64,000 nt of DNA, taken from Psychrobacter raelei. GTDB taxonomy: Bacteria > Pseudomonadota > Gammaproteobacteria > Pseudomonadales > Moraxellaceae. The stretch spans positions 2,852,001 through 2,916,000 of the forward strand of contig NZ_CP093310.2 of the NCBI RefSeq assembly GCF_022631235.3, given 5' to 3'. Under the pieces are notes generated by a model. That model was given only the letters and a program-made list of their open reading frames with translations, did not search any database and had not been told where the DNA came from. Position numbers and translations under genes: made by a program. Positions 30,976 through 39,410 of this stretch are shown one piece after another. How positions within the stretch are numbered: position 1 is the stretch's first letter; each line of letters opens with the position of its first letter.

Positions 30976-31935
30976 ATGAAGATTTTAGCCTCAAATGCGT
31001 TAGCCAGTTTTCAAGATTTGGGGCGCTTTGGCTTTCGTAGCCTAGGCGTGGGCACAAATGGAGCCATGGATCCTTGGGCATTAAAAGCTGCCAATGCTTT
31101 ATTACAAAACCCATTAGATACGGCTGCCATTGAAATTACTTTAGGCAGCTTTAGCGTGCAATTCGAGCAAAATACTTGCTTTTGCTTGACTGGGGGATTG
31201 TATGAGGCCTATCTCGATGAGCAGCGGGTGTACGCTTATTGGCGCATTACGGCTCAGGCTGGACAAACCTTAAAGCTTGTGCGCCCCCTGCAAGGCATGT
31301 ATACCTATTTTGCAGTGCAAGGCGGCTTTGATATTGAGGCTGTTCTGGGCTCAAAAAGCACCAATACTAAGGCCGAATTTGGTGGCTTAAACGGGCGGTT
31401 TTTGCAGCCACAAGATAGCGTTAAAGTCGCCAAACTAGACTCAGCACATAGGCATACCAGCGAGATTGGCGTGGCCGCTCCTCGTATGCCAGCTTCCCAT
31501 CTTGATAGCAGCGCGCCCCAAATCCGCGTTATTGCCAACAGTGAATACGACCACTTTACTGAGGCTGCCAAACACAACTTTGAGAATCAGCTGTGGCAAG
31601 TCGATACCAGCAGCAACCGTATGGGCTATCGCTGTATTGGTGAAAATATACTTGAGTTTGCTCAAAAGTCAGAGATGAGCTCGCATGGCGTGGCCGCAGG
31701 CATGATTCAGGTGCCCCCTCAAGGCCAACCCATTGTGTTAATGGCCGATGCCCAAACGACAGGTGGCTACCCTAAGATTGCCACCATTATTGAGGCGGAT
31801 ATTGGACTGATGGCACAGACCCGTTTTGGCCAAAAATGCCAATTTAAAATGGTCTCTATACAAGAGGCAATACAAGCCCGTCAAGACAGACACCGTTATA
31901 TTGAACGTATTAGGAAATATGCTTATGACCACTAA
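30976..31935 (+). CDS. pxpC: 5-oxoprolinase subunit PxpC (KipA-like)
   Basis: This is the partner of PxpB and the second half of the urea-carboxylase-like carboxyltransferase module. The protein has 319 residues. It begins with ASFQDLGRFGFRSLGVGTNG and AMDPWALKAAN; FAVQGGFDIEAVLGSKSTN, SNRMGYR and the late DAQTTGGYPKIATIIEAD are conserved. The gene overlaps the start of pxpA by 11 bases, which fits coupled translation of a complex. Confidence 0.93.
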   Translation: MKILASNALASFQDLGRFGFRSLGVGTNGAMDPWALKAANALLQNPLDTAAIEITLGSFSVQFEQNTCFCLTGGLYEAYLDEQRVYAYWRITAQAGQTLKLVRPLQGMYTYFAVQGGFDIEAVLGSKSTNTKAEFGGLNGRFLQPQDSVKVAKLDSAHRHTSEIGVAAPRMPASHLDSSAPQIRVIANSEYDHFTEAAKHNFENQLWQVDTSSNRMGYRCIGENILEFAQKSEMSSHGVAAGMIQVPPQGQPIVLMADAQTTGGYPKIATIIEADIGLMAQTRFGQKCQFKMVSIQEAIQARQDRHRYIERIRKYAYDH

Positions 31936-32689
31936 TTTACCTGTTAATAAACTGCAAACTATTGATTTGAATGCAGATGTGGCTGAAGGCTGTGGCCAAG
32001 ATATTGCTTTAATGAATATTATTAGCTCTGCTAATGTCAGCTGTGGTTTACATGCCGGCTCGTATCAGCACATGCTTGAGACCTTAAAACTGGCCAAACA
32101 GCATAATGTACGAGTCGGGGCACATCCTGGCTTTGATGACAGAGATAACTTTGGGCGCACCGCACAGCAGCTACCAGAAGAAGAGTGCCGTGCCCTAATT
32201 CATTATCAGCTGGGTGCAGCAAAAGCCATGTGCGATTTGGTTGGCGTTAAGCTAAGTTATGTCAAGCCGCATGGCGCTTTATATAATCAGGCGGCTAAGG
32301 ATGAGAAGTTGGCTAAAATTATTGTCAATGCGGTCAAAAACTTTGATCCAAGCCTAGCAATTATGGGGCTATCGGGTAGTTACCTAATCAGCGTCGCTAA
32401 GGCTCAAGGCTTAACCTCAATCTCCGAAGTCTTTGCTGATCGTAACTACGAAAGCGATGGCTCTTTGGTTGCCCGAAGCAAAGACAATGCACTGATTACC
32501 GATGCGACCCAAGCAGCCCAGCACGCTCTACAAATGATTACCCAAGGCATCGTGACCAGTGTAGATGGAGTTCAAGTACCTGTGGAAGCCCAAAGTATTT
32601 GCCTCCATGGTGACAGTGAGCATGCTGTGCAGTTCGCAGCTGAGATTAAGCAAAAGCTTGAGCAACAAGGCATTCTCATTTGTATCTGA
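31925..32689 (+). CDS. pxpA: 5-oxoprolinase subunit PxpA (LamB/YcsF family)
   Basis: PxpA supplies the lactam-opening part of 5-oxoprolinase, releasing glutamate. The protein has 254 residues when started at ATG 31925. This start has a TAGGA upstream and aligns with the family N-terminus. A longer frame from 31826 would run inside pxpC and is rejected. Motifs are IDLNADVAEG, ISSANVSCGLHAGS, GAHPGFDDRDNFGR and YVKPHGALYNQA. These hold the histidines and aspartates of the polysaccharide-deacetylase-like barrel. Confidence 0.93.
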   Translation: MTTNLPVNKLQTIDLNADVAEGCGQDIALMNIISSANVSCGLHAGSYQHMLETLKLAKQHNVRVGAHPGFDDRDNFGRTAQQLPEEECRALIHYQLGAAKAMCDLVGVKLSYVKPHGALYNQAAKDEKLAKIIVNAVKNFDPSLAIMGLSGSYLISVAKAQGLTSISEVFADRNYESDGSLVARSKDNALITDATQAAQHALQMITQGIVTSVDGVQVPVEAQSICLHGDSEHAVQFAAEIKQKLEQQGILICI

Positions 32690-32776
32690 TGATTTTAATT
32701 TGAGTATGTAAACACCCCCTTAACCTTAAAATATTTTAAGACTACTCCTGACAGCTCACCGACAACAAGGATGTTT

Positions 32777-33961
32777 ATGACAGCATTAAAAAAGAAAAAC
32801 ACCGCAATATTAGGAGCCGCTTTCTTAATGGCGACCTCCGCTGTAGGGCCGGGATTCTTGACCCAGACCGCTACCTTTACCGAAAGCTTAATGGCAAGTT
32901 TTGGCTTTGTGATCTTAATATCCATCATTATGGATATTGGGGTTCAGCTTAACGTTTGGCGTGTTATCGCTGTCTCCAAGATGCGCGCACAACAAGTGGC
33001 TAACTTAGTATTCCCAGGGGTTGGCTATTTACTTACTTTCTTGGTCGTGCTTGGCGGGCTGGCTTTTAACATTGGTAACATCGGTGGTGCAGGTTTGGGT
33101 ATGCAGTCTGTATTCAACATCTCCCCCATCACTGGCGCCCTTATTAGTGGGGTAATTGCGGTAGCCATTTTCCTAAGCCGTGAAGCGGGACCTATGATGG
33201 ACCGATTTACTCAGCTGATGGGCTTTATTCTACTGATTTTGATTATCTATGTGATGTTCAAATCAAATCCTCCCTTTGCTGAAGCAGTGACTCGGACTGT
33301 TATGCCTAGCAAAATTGATGCGATGGCCATCGTAACTTTGGTGGGTGGTACGGTCGGTGGTTATATCACTTTCTCCGGTGCTCACCGTCTGTTGGAGGCG
33401 GGTGTCAGTGGTGAAGAGAACCTGCCGTCTGTCACTCGCAGTTCAGTATCAGGTATTTTAATAGCGTCGATCGTACGTGTCTTTTTATTCCTAGCAGTAT
33501 TGGGTGTGGTGTCTAAGGGTGTATCGCTCGATCCATCAAACCCGGCTATGTCACCTTTTGAGCATATTTTAGGCAATGCCGGTAAGATTATCTTTGGTAT
33601 TGTGATTTGGGCCGCCTCCATTACTTCTGTCATTGGTGCAGCTTACACATCCGTCTCGTTTATGAGTAATTTTCATCCCTTTATCGAGCGCAACAGCCGC
33701 TACTTTATTATTGGCTTTATCCTCATCTCTACCTTTGTGTTCGCCACCGTGGGTAAACCTGCTCAGTTATTGGTCTTGGCAGGTACACTAAATGGTCTGA
33801 TATTACCTATTGCTATGATTATTATCCTGATTGCCGCTTATCGCTCTAATATTGTGGGCAGCTATAAGCATCCGATTTGGATTGCCGCTTTTGGTTGGAT
33901 CATTGCGCTTATCATGAGTGTATTAAGCGTCATTACTATTGCAAATTACATCACCGGTTAA
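32777..33961 (+). CDS. NRAMP-fold transporter of the 5-oxoproline cluster
   Basis: The protein has about 394 residues and eleven hydrophobic segments. The segment TSAVGPGFLTQTATF aligns with helix 1 of NRAMP proteins. However, the DPGN metal motif is GPGF and no MPH motif appears in the expected sixth helix, where GGTVGGYITFSGAHRLLEAG is seen. The metal-ligand set is therefore missing. The Bacillus pxp operon carries a similar gene, ycsG, so I infer an organic substrate such as 5-oxoproline. AAGG lies 6 bases before ATG 32777; an ATG at 32771 abuts it too closely. Confidence 0.82.
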   Translation: MTALKKKNTAILGAAFLMATSAVGPGFLTQTATFTESLMASFGFVILISIIMDIGVQLNVWRVIAVSKMRAQQVANLVFPGVGYLLTFLVVLGGLAFNIGNIGGAGLGMQSVFNISPITGALISGVIAVAIFLSREAGPMMDRFTQLMGFILLILIIYVMFKSNPPFAEAVTRTVMPSKIDAMAIVTLVGGTVGGYITFSGAHRLLEAGVSGEENLPSVTRSSVSGILIASIVRVFLFLAVLGVVSKGVSLDPSNPAMSPFEHILGNAGKIIFGIVIWAASITSVIGAAYTSVSFMSNFHPFIERNSRYFIIGFILISTFVFATVGKPAQLLVLAGTLNGLILPIAMIIILIAAYRSNIVGSYKHPIWIAAFGWIIALIMSVLSVITIANYITG

Positions 33962-34042
33962 ACAAGATCGCTAAGTTTTGCCTAACGATATAAACCTAAA
34001 ACAATGGTTTCGCACCTATTATGAAGAGAAAAAGGGAGCAAC

Positions 34043-34513
34043 ATGGACATTACGACCATTGAAGCTGTGGTAAAAAAAGTTGCCAACAGCTCAGTACAGC
34101 AAGTTACCATCAGTGAGGGCACTCAGTCCATTACTGTGGTGAATCGTAGCCCATCGCAGCTAAGCAGTACTGCAAGCTATGCTACAGCTGAAAATAGTGC
34201 TACAGCTGAAAATAGTGCCACAGCTAAAAATAGTACCGCCGCCGCAGATCAACAAGAGAGTGATTCTAACAAACCTGCTGCCAAATACATCACCTCAACC
34301 TATGTGGGTTATGTTCAACTGGGAAAAGATGCGGCTGCGGCACCATTAGTACAGCCAGGGGATAGCGTCCAAGTCGGTCAAACTGTGGCTTATATCGATG
34401 TTTTATCTAAACTGATGCCTGTGCTGAGTGAAGATAATGGCATTGTTGAGGCGGTTTTGGTCAATAATGCAGATAAGGTAGATTATGGTAAGCCCCTTAT
34501 TAAAATTCAATAA
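34043..34513 (+). CDS. Degenerate biotin-carrier-like protein
   Basis: The protein has 156 residues. Its N-terminus (MDITTIEAVVKKVANSSVQQ) resembles the AccB N-terminal helix, and its C-terminus resembles a biotinyl/lipoyl hammerhead with VQPGDSVQVGQTVAYID and a closing DYGKPLIKI. Where the cluster's true carrier has EAMKIM, this one reads DVLSKLM. Ser122 sits at the biotin-lysine position and Lys123 one residue later. A three-copy 6-residue repeat (ATAENS type) fills the linker. GGGAG lies upstream. It ends the likely operon before a terminator. It may be a non-biotinylated paralogue with a structural or regulatory role. Confidence 0.85.
   Translation: MDITTIEAVVKKVANSSVQQVTISEGTQSITVVNRSPSQLSSTASYATAENSATAENSATAKNSTAAADQQESDSNKPAAKYITSTYVGYVQLGKDAAAAPLVQPGDSVQVGQTVAYIDVLSKLMPVLSEDNGIVEAVLVNNADKVDYGKPLIKIQ
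34181..34234 (+). repeat. Three tandem 18-bp units in the carrier-protein linker
   Basis: The unit GCTACAGCTGAAAATAGT occurs twice exactly (34181-34198 and 34199-34216). A third copy (34217-34234) carries two changes. The period is a multiple of three, so copy-number change alters the linker length without a frameshift. Confidence 0.92.
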
Positions 34514-34544
34514 AAAGCTTAACTAAGCGCCTTTTGCTATAATA

Positions 34545-34580
34545 GGGTAGTCCTGCCTTTTGGCAGCCTACCCTTTTTTA
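34545..34580 (+). terminator. Terminator of the 5-oxoproline cluster
   Basis: AGGGTAG pairs with CTACCCT and an inner CTGCC pairs with GGCAG around TTTT. A run of T follows. Confidence 0.87.
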
Positions 34581-34602
34581 TTGCAACTACTGTAGCAGGC
34601 CT

Positions 34603-36000
34603 ATGACACATACTGACGCACCCTCTTTAGACCATTCTTTATCCCCCTCAGACAGCTCTTTAGAACATTTAGATCCTCATGAAAGCCATCTAGAAGACTT
34701 AGAGTCTGCTTTATCAGACACCCTCTTTGAGAGCTTCGATAGCGGCTACTACATTGGCATGATGTCAGGCACCAGCCTAGATGGTATGGACGCTGTGATT
34801 TGTCAGTTTGATAGCGCAGAGGCTACAGATGCTGCAGCAGACAAAATTGTGGCCACCCATTCACAGCCCTTCCCTGAACACCTGCGTGAGACCTTATTGG
34901 CACTGTGCCAACCCAATGGTACCGCCCAGCTTGCCTATCCAGTAAAAAACATTATTTTGGATCAGCAGCCACACAGCGAGCTTGAGTGGTTTGGCTGGGC
35001 GAGCCGAGAGTATGCCGAATTTGCCAGTACCGTGGTCAATGAGCTGCTACAAAAGTCAGGCATTAGTCCTGAGGCCATCTTAGCCATCGGCTGTCATGGT
35101 CAGACTGTGCGTCACCGTCCCAACTTAGGGTTTAGCTTACAGTTGGTCGATCCCAATATCATCGCTGAGCGCACCGGAATTAGTGTGGTCACCGATTTTC
35201 GCCGCCGCGATATGGCGGTGGGTGGACAAGGCGCGCCGCTGGCACCCGCTTTTCATTTAGACCAGTTTGGTGCGCCGTTAGAGCCGTCACAACACAATAG
35301 TGGCCACCGTATCGTCGTCAATCTAGGCGGCATTGCTAACATTACGGTGCTGCCAGCCAGCTCAGCTGAGCAGCAAGCAGCTTCGGTGATCGGTTATGAC
35401 ACCGGCCCGGCCAACATCCTGCTTGATGCTTGGTACCAATACCATGCGCCAAGTCTTGATGAGAGCCTCAAAGACAATGAGCTGTACGATACAGATGCCA
35501 AGTGGGCGCAGTCAGGACAAGTGAATGATGAGCTGTTAAATCAGTTGCTGAGTCACCCCTATTTTACCCAGCCCACGCCCAAAAGCACTGGACGTGAAGA
35601 TTTCAATCTCTCCTGGTTACAGCAGCAGCTTGAACAGTTACCCGAGCAGACTCACGCCCAACTGCATCCGCAAGACGTGCAGGCTACATTAACTGAGCTA
35701 AGTGCCCGTAGCTTAAGCGATGCCATTGCCGCAGAAGCGACTCGACTTGATATGACAGGTGGTGAGCTGATTGTGTGTGGTGGCGGTGCTTACAATGCTT
35801 ATTTGCTTAAGCGTCTTGCTGCGTTATTGCCAAACTGGCAAATACTGACCAGCGCAGACTTTGGGATTGCGCCTACTTGGGTAGAAGCCATGGCGTTTGC
35901 TTGGCTTGCACGTCAGACCATCATGGGTGCCACCGGTAACCTGCCTGCGGTTACCGGTGCCAGTAAGACAGTGGTCTTGGGTCAGGTGTGTTTTGCCTAA
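34603..36000 (+). CDS. anmK: Anhydro-N-acetylmuramic acid kinase
   Basis: AnmK phosphorylates anhydro-MurNAc released in cell-wall recycling, giving MurNAc-6-phosphate. The protein has 465 residues, longer than the usual about 370. Residues 1-47 are an acidic Ser/Asp/Glu/His-rich extension before the conserved YYIGMMSGTSLDGMD. Other motifs are GCHGQTVRHRP, TDFRRRDMAVGGQGAPLAP, VNLGGIANITVLP and GRGDF-like GREDFNLSW, with LIVCGGGAYN near the end. It is convergent with trxC, 17 bases apart. Confidence 0.93.
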   Translation: MTHTDAPSLDHSLSPSDSSLEHLDPHESHLEDLESALSDTLFESFDSGYYIGMMSGTSLDGMDAVICQFDSAEATDAAADKIVATHSQPFPEHLRETLLALCQPNGTAQLAYPVKNIILDQQPHSELEWFGWASREYAEFASTVVNELLQKSGISPEAILAIGCHGQTVRHRPNLGFSLQLVDPNIIAERTGISVVTDFRRRDMAVGGQGAPLAPAFHLDQFGAPLEPSQHNSGHRIVVNLGGIANITVLPASSAEQQAASVIGYDTGPANILLDAWYQYHAPSLDESLKDNELYDTDAKWAQSGQVNDELLNQLLSHPYFTQPTPKSTGREDFNLSWLQQQLEQLPEQTHAQLHPQDVQATLTELSARSLSDAIAAEATRLDMTGGELIVCGGGAYNAYLLKRLAALLPNWQILTSADFGIAPTWVEAMAFAWLARQTIMGATGNLPAVTGASKTVVLGQVCFA

Positions 36001-36017
36001 CCCAATCAGATTTTAAA

Positions 36018-36455
36018 TTAGCTCAAAGACTGAACCCATTGCACAATTTGATTGCTCGGCAGGGCGCCTGACTGCCGGGCAATTTCTTTTCCGCCTTTAA
36101 AAGCCACCATAGTCGGTAAGCTGCGGATACCATAAGGTGCTGCGGTCTGCTCAAACTGATCGGTTTGTAGCTTAGCAAAGACAATATGCGGCAATTGAGC
36201 TGCGGCCTGCTCGAACTGTGGCGCCATCATATGACAAGGCTGACACCAACTGGCCCAAAAATCGACGATGGTTAGCACCTCGTTTTTTTGGATGATCTTG
36301 GGGGCACTTTGAGCGTTCAATATCACAGGCTTGCCTATTAGCAAGGCATTTTGGCATTTGCCGCATATTGGATTTTGATTGATACGGTTAGCAGGAATGC
36401 GATTGGTGGCTGAGCAGTGAGGACAAACCAAGTGTCGTGATTGTGCTGTGGTCAT
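36018..36455 (-). CDS. trxC: Thioredoxin 2
   Basis: TrxC is a cytoplasmic disulfide reductase with an N-terminal zinc-binding module. The protein has 145 residues. Zinc ligands are in CPHC (11-14) and CGKC (31-34). The redox motif is WCQPC (Cys71/Cys74), with Gln in place of the usual Gly, followed by the cis-Pro region RSLPTMVAF. In E. coli trxC is OxyR regulated; I saw no OxyR site here. GAGG lies 8 bases before the ATG. Confidence 0.93.
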   Translation of the reverse strand: MTTAQSRHLVCPHCSATNRIPANRINQNPICGKCQNALLIGKPVILNAQSAPKIIQKNEVLTIVDFWASWCQPCHMMAPQFEQAAAQLPHIVFAKLQTDQFEQTAAPYGIRSLPTMVAFKGGKEIARQSGALPSNQIVQWVQSLS

Positions 36456-36749
36456 GATAAATTACCTCTTATGGTTTAACGCCTGTAATAACAGCAGTTT
36501 ATGTTTGATTTATTGCCTTGGATATTGGTTTTATTTAGCACTATATATTTTATTTAGAATTCTATAATGGGGGTTATTTATCAAACTTGCCAGCTTAGCG
36601 CAAAAAACTGATACAAAGTCACCACCTACTCTGGGGTGAGTTATCACTTTGAAAATAACCGTTACTCATTATCTCAAGCTATCTTGCGCCATCTGTTATA
36701 TTATACAATTAAGTATATTAACTTATCTCGCCATCTGTAAGAGGCCACA

Positions 36750-38543
36750 GTGACTGACAAGCCGACCTCACTCATCCCGCACACAAAGCAAGACTGGCTG
36801 AAAAAGCTGATTCCCGCTTGGGTTTCAGACTATAGCCCCTCTCGCCTACCCGCTGACATTATCGCCGGTATTGTGGTTGGTATCTTGGTCATTCCACAAA
36901 GCCTCGGCTACGCTGTATTAGCGGGATTGCCCCCTGTGTACGGGCTATATGCCTCAATCGTGCCAGTTTTGGTCTACGCCTGGGTCGGCTCAAGCAGTGT
37001 ACAAGCACTCGGCGCCGTTGCCATTACTGCGATCATGACCGCCAGTAGCCTGCATGGTCTGGCAGTTGAGGGCAGTTTGCAATACATCATGCTTGCCAGC
37101 TTATTGGCACTGATGATGGGCGGTATATTATGGCTCGCCGGCAAGCTGAAGCTTGGCTGGATCATGCAGTTTATTAGCCGCGGGGTATCGGCAGGCTTCG
37201 TCAGTGGGGCGGCGGTGCTTATTTTTATTAGCCAGATAAAATACTTAACCAATATTGCAATCAGCGGCAACACCTTGCCAGGCTATGCCATCTCCATGTT
37301 TAGCCAGTTAAACAGCTTACATCTGCCCACCTTGCTAATTGGTGCTACCGCTTTTGTTCTGTTTTTATTAAATCGCTATGCCAGTGCTTATGTCTGGGAA
37401 TCTTGGCTACCGCAAGCTCAGGCAAAATGGGCTGGACGATTGTTTCCGCTGCTACTGGTGGTGGTAGCCATTGTCTTAAGTTACTTGGGTCAGTGGGCAA
37501 GCCGAGGTATTCGCACTATTGGTGAAATCCCAAGCGGCCTACCCAGCTTCTCTGTGCCTGAATTTGAGTCATTTTCACAAGTTGCCACCTTACTACCCAC
37601 CGCAGGCTTGATGGCGCTTATTGTGTTTATCTCCAGCAGCTCAGTCGCTAGTACCTATGCCCGATTGCGCGGCGAGAAGTTCGATGCCAATACTGAGCTT
37701 AGAGGACTGGGTCTGGCCAATATTGCCGGCGGTTTTAGCCAAAGCTTTCCGGTAGCAGGCGGGTTTTCTCGCACAGCCATCAATGTCGATTCTGGTGCTA
37801 AGACCCCTTTGGCCAGTGTGGTCAGTGTAGTGGTCATGGTCATCGCGCTATTGTCTTTGAGCCAAATGATAGCGCCGCTGCCCTATGCGCTGCTCGGTGC
37901 AATGATTATGGCCTCGATTATTAGCCTCATTGACTTTGGCACCTTTAAAAGCGCTTGGAAAACTGATCGTCTGGATGCATTAAGCTTTTCAGCCACCTTT
38001 TTTGGGGTGCTGCTATTTGGGCTTAATGTGGGCTTGGTCATCGGCATTATTGTCTCTTTTGCTGGCTTGATCTGGCAGTCAAGCCAGCCTCATATCGCCG
38101 TAGTAGGCCGCCTACTAGGCACCGAGCATTTTCGTAACGTAAATCGCCATGATGTGATTACCTACGAGAATTTACTGATTATGCGGGTTGATGAAAGCTT
38201 GTTTTTTGGTAATAGTGAGTCAGTGCATAGCCAAATCCAGCAAGCGCTCAACCAGCACCCTAAAGCTTCTGAGTTGGTACTGATTATGTCCTCAGTCAAC
38301 CACATTGACTTGACGGCACAAGAGATGCTTATCACCTTAAACCGTGAGCTGGTGGCCAACAATAAGCGTTTGCACTACAGTTTTATTAAGGGGCCGGTGA
38401 TGGATGTTATAGAACAAACAGCGGTGATTACTGAGTTATCCGGACGTGTATTTTTGAGTACCGTTCAGGCCATTAACCTACTAACCGATGACAATCTTCA
38501 CAACGACCAGCACCCTACTGTGCAGCAACAAGAATTTCATTAG
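36750..38543 (+). CDS. SulP-family anion transporter with STAS domain
   Basis: The protein has 597 residues. The membrane domain (about 25-430) has the SulP signature PADIIAGIVVGILVIPQSLGYAVLAGLPPVYGLY (in two parts) and FSQSFPVAGGFSRTAIN. A cytoplasmic STAS domain occupies about 455-565, with VLIMSSVNHIDLTA corresponding to the conserved loop. Substrates in this family include sulfate, bicarbonate and dicarboxylates; this one cannot be assigned. The start is GTG with AGAGG 7 bases upstream. Confidence 0.9.
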   Translation: MTDKPTSLIPHTKQDWLKKLIPAWVSDYSPSRLPADIIAGIVVGILVIPQSLGYAVLAGLPPVYGLYASIVPVLVYAWVGSSSVQALGAVAITAIMTASSLHGLAVEGSLQYIMLASLLALMMGGILWLAGKLKLGWIMQFISRGVSAGFVSGAAVLIFISQIKYLTNIAISGNTLPGYAISMFSQLNSLHLPTLLIGATAFVLFLLNRYASAYVWESWLPQAQAKWAGRLFPLLLVVVAIVLSYLGQWASRGIRTIGEIPSGLPSFSVPEFESFSQVATLLPTAGLMALIVFISSSSVASTYARLRGEKFDANTELRGLGLANIAGGFSQSFPVAGGFSRTAINVDSGAKTPLASVVSVVVMVIALLSLSQMIAPLPYALLGAMIMASIISLIDFGTFKSAWKTDRLDALSFSATFFGVLLFGLNVGLVIGIIVSFAGLIWQSSQPHIAVVGRLLGTEHFRNVNRHDVITYENLLIMRVDESLFFGNSESVHSQIQQALNQHPKASELVLIMSSVNHIDLTAQEMLITLNRELVANNKRLHYSFIKGPVMDVIEQTAVITELSGRVFLSTVQAINLLTDDNLHNDQHPTVQQQEFH

Positions 38544-38654
38544 GCGAATTAAGCACTACCTGGTGTTCAAAACCACGCTAAAATTAACACAAGCCCAAGC
38601 TTTGACTGCTCAAAGTCTGTGGCCTCCATTTACTTTTATTAGACACACAAAATT

Positions 38655-38981
38655 ATGAGCGACTCGTTAACTATCTATAAGCAAATATACCCTACTCAGT
38701 GCGCAAAGCTGTCACAGATGGGCTATCGCTCACTGATTAATATTCGTCCAGACCTTGAGACTGAGCATCAGCCCTCAAGTGAAGCGCTAAGTGTCGCCGC
38801 TCAGCAAGAAGACTTAGCTTATGTCCACATTCCCTTCGATGAAGAGCGTCTTAGCCGTGCTACCGTCGTACGCTTTGCGGAGCAATATCACGCGCTACCA
38901 AAACCTATTATGCTGTTTTGTGGCTCTGGCCACCGCGCCAAGCTGCTTTACCAAAGTGCATTGATGCAAGGTTTGCTATAA
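38655..38981 (+). CDS. DUF442/TIGR01244 phosphatase-like protein, copy 1
   Basis: The protein has 108 residues. It opens with a strand and helix like the second copy downstream, SLINIRPD corresponding to IINNRPD there. Its active-site-like loop is CGSGHRAK, a C-x4-R arrangement related to protein tyrosine phosphatases. Family members are fused to sulfide-oxidising or beta-lactamase-fold proteins in other species. The linkage to SulP upstream is suggestive only. The ribosome site is weak. Confidence 0.78.
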   Translation: MSDSLTIYKQIYPTQCAKLSQMGYRSLINIRPDLETEHQPSSEALSVAAQQEDLAYVHIPFDEERLSRATVVRFAEQYHALPKPIMLFCGSGHRAKLLYQSALMQGLL

Positions 38982-39073
38982 GTTATATTGACGTCACCGG
39001 TTACGCATAGCACGTATTTATGATTATTTTATAACATCAAAAAACATAATTTTATTGTTAATAAGGATTTCTT

Positions 39074-39406
39074 ATGTCACATCAAGTCAGCTTCTCAGGT
39101 CAGATCACCCCAGAACAAGTTCAACAAATCGCCGATCAAGGCTTTAAAACCATCATTAACAACCGCCCTGATGGAGAAGCTGTAGACCAGCCCACCAGCG
39201 CTGAGATTGAAGCCGCTGCCAAAGCCGCTGGAGTTGCGTATAAAGAAATCTCATTTGCAGGTAATGAGTTAAATATGCAACATGTTGAAGATTTCGCCGA
39301 TTATTTCAATCAAGCCGAGCAGCCTATCTTAATGTTCTGCCGTACCGGTAATCGCTCAAACGGTCTATATGAAGCGGCTAAACAACGTGATATGTTAGAC
39401 GACTAA
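39074..39406 (+). CDS. DUF442/TIGR01244 phosphatase-like protein, copy 2
   Basis: The protein has 110 residues and contains the full family pattern: GQITPEQVQQIADQGFKTII, NNRPDGEA, AGVAYKEISF and the loop CRTGNRS with C-x4-R. AAGGA lies 6 bases before the ATG. It is clearly paralogous to the preceding gene, from which it is separated by 92 bases, so a tandem duplication with divergence is likely. Catalytic activity is inferred from the loop only. Confidence 0.85.
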   Translation: MSHQVSFSGQITPEQVQQIADQGFKTIINNRPDGEAVDQPTSAEIEAAAKAAGVAYKEISFAGNELNMQHVEDFADYFNQAEQPILMFCRTGNRSNGLYEAAKQRDMLDD

Positions 39407-39410
39407 TCTG

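Noticed and set aside
31826..31924. Longer N-terminus for PxpA
   Set aside because: The extension lies inside pxpC, is basic and unlike the family; ATG 31925 with an upstream TAGGA fits.
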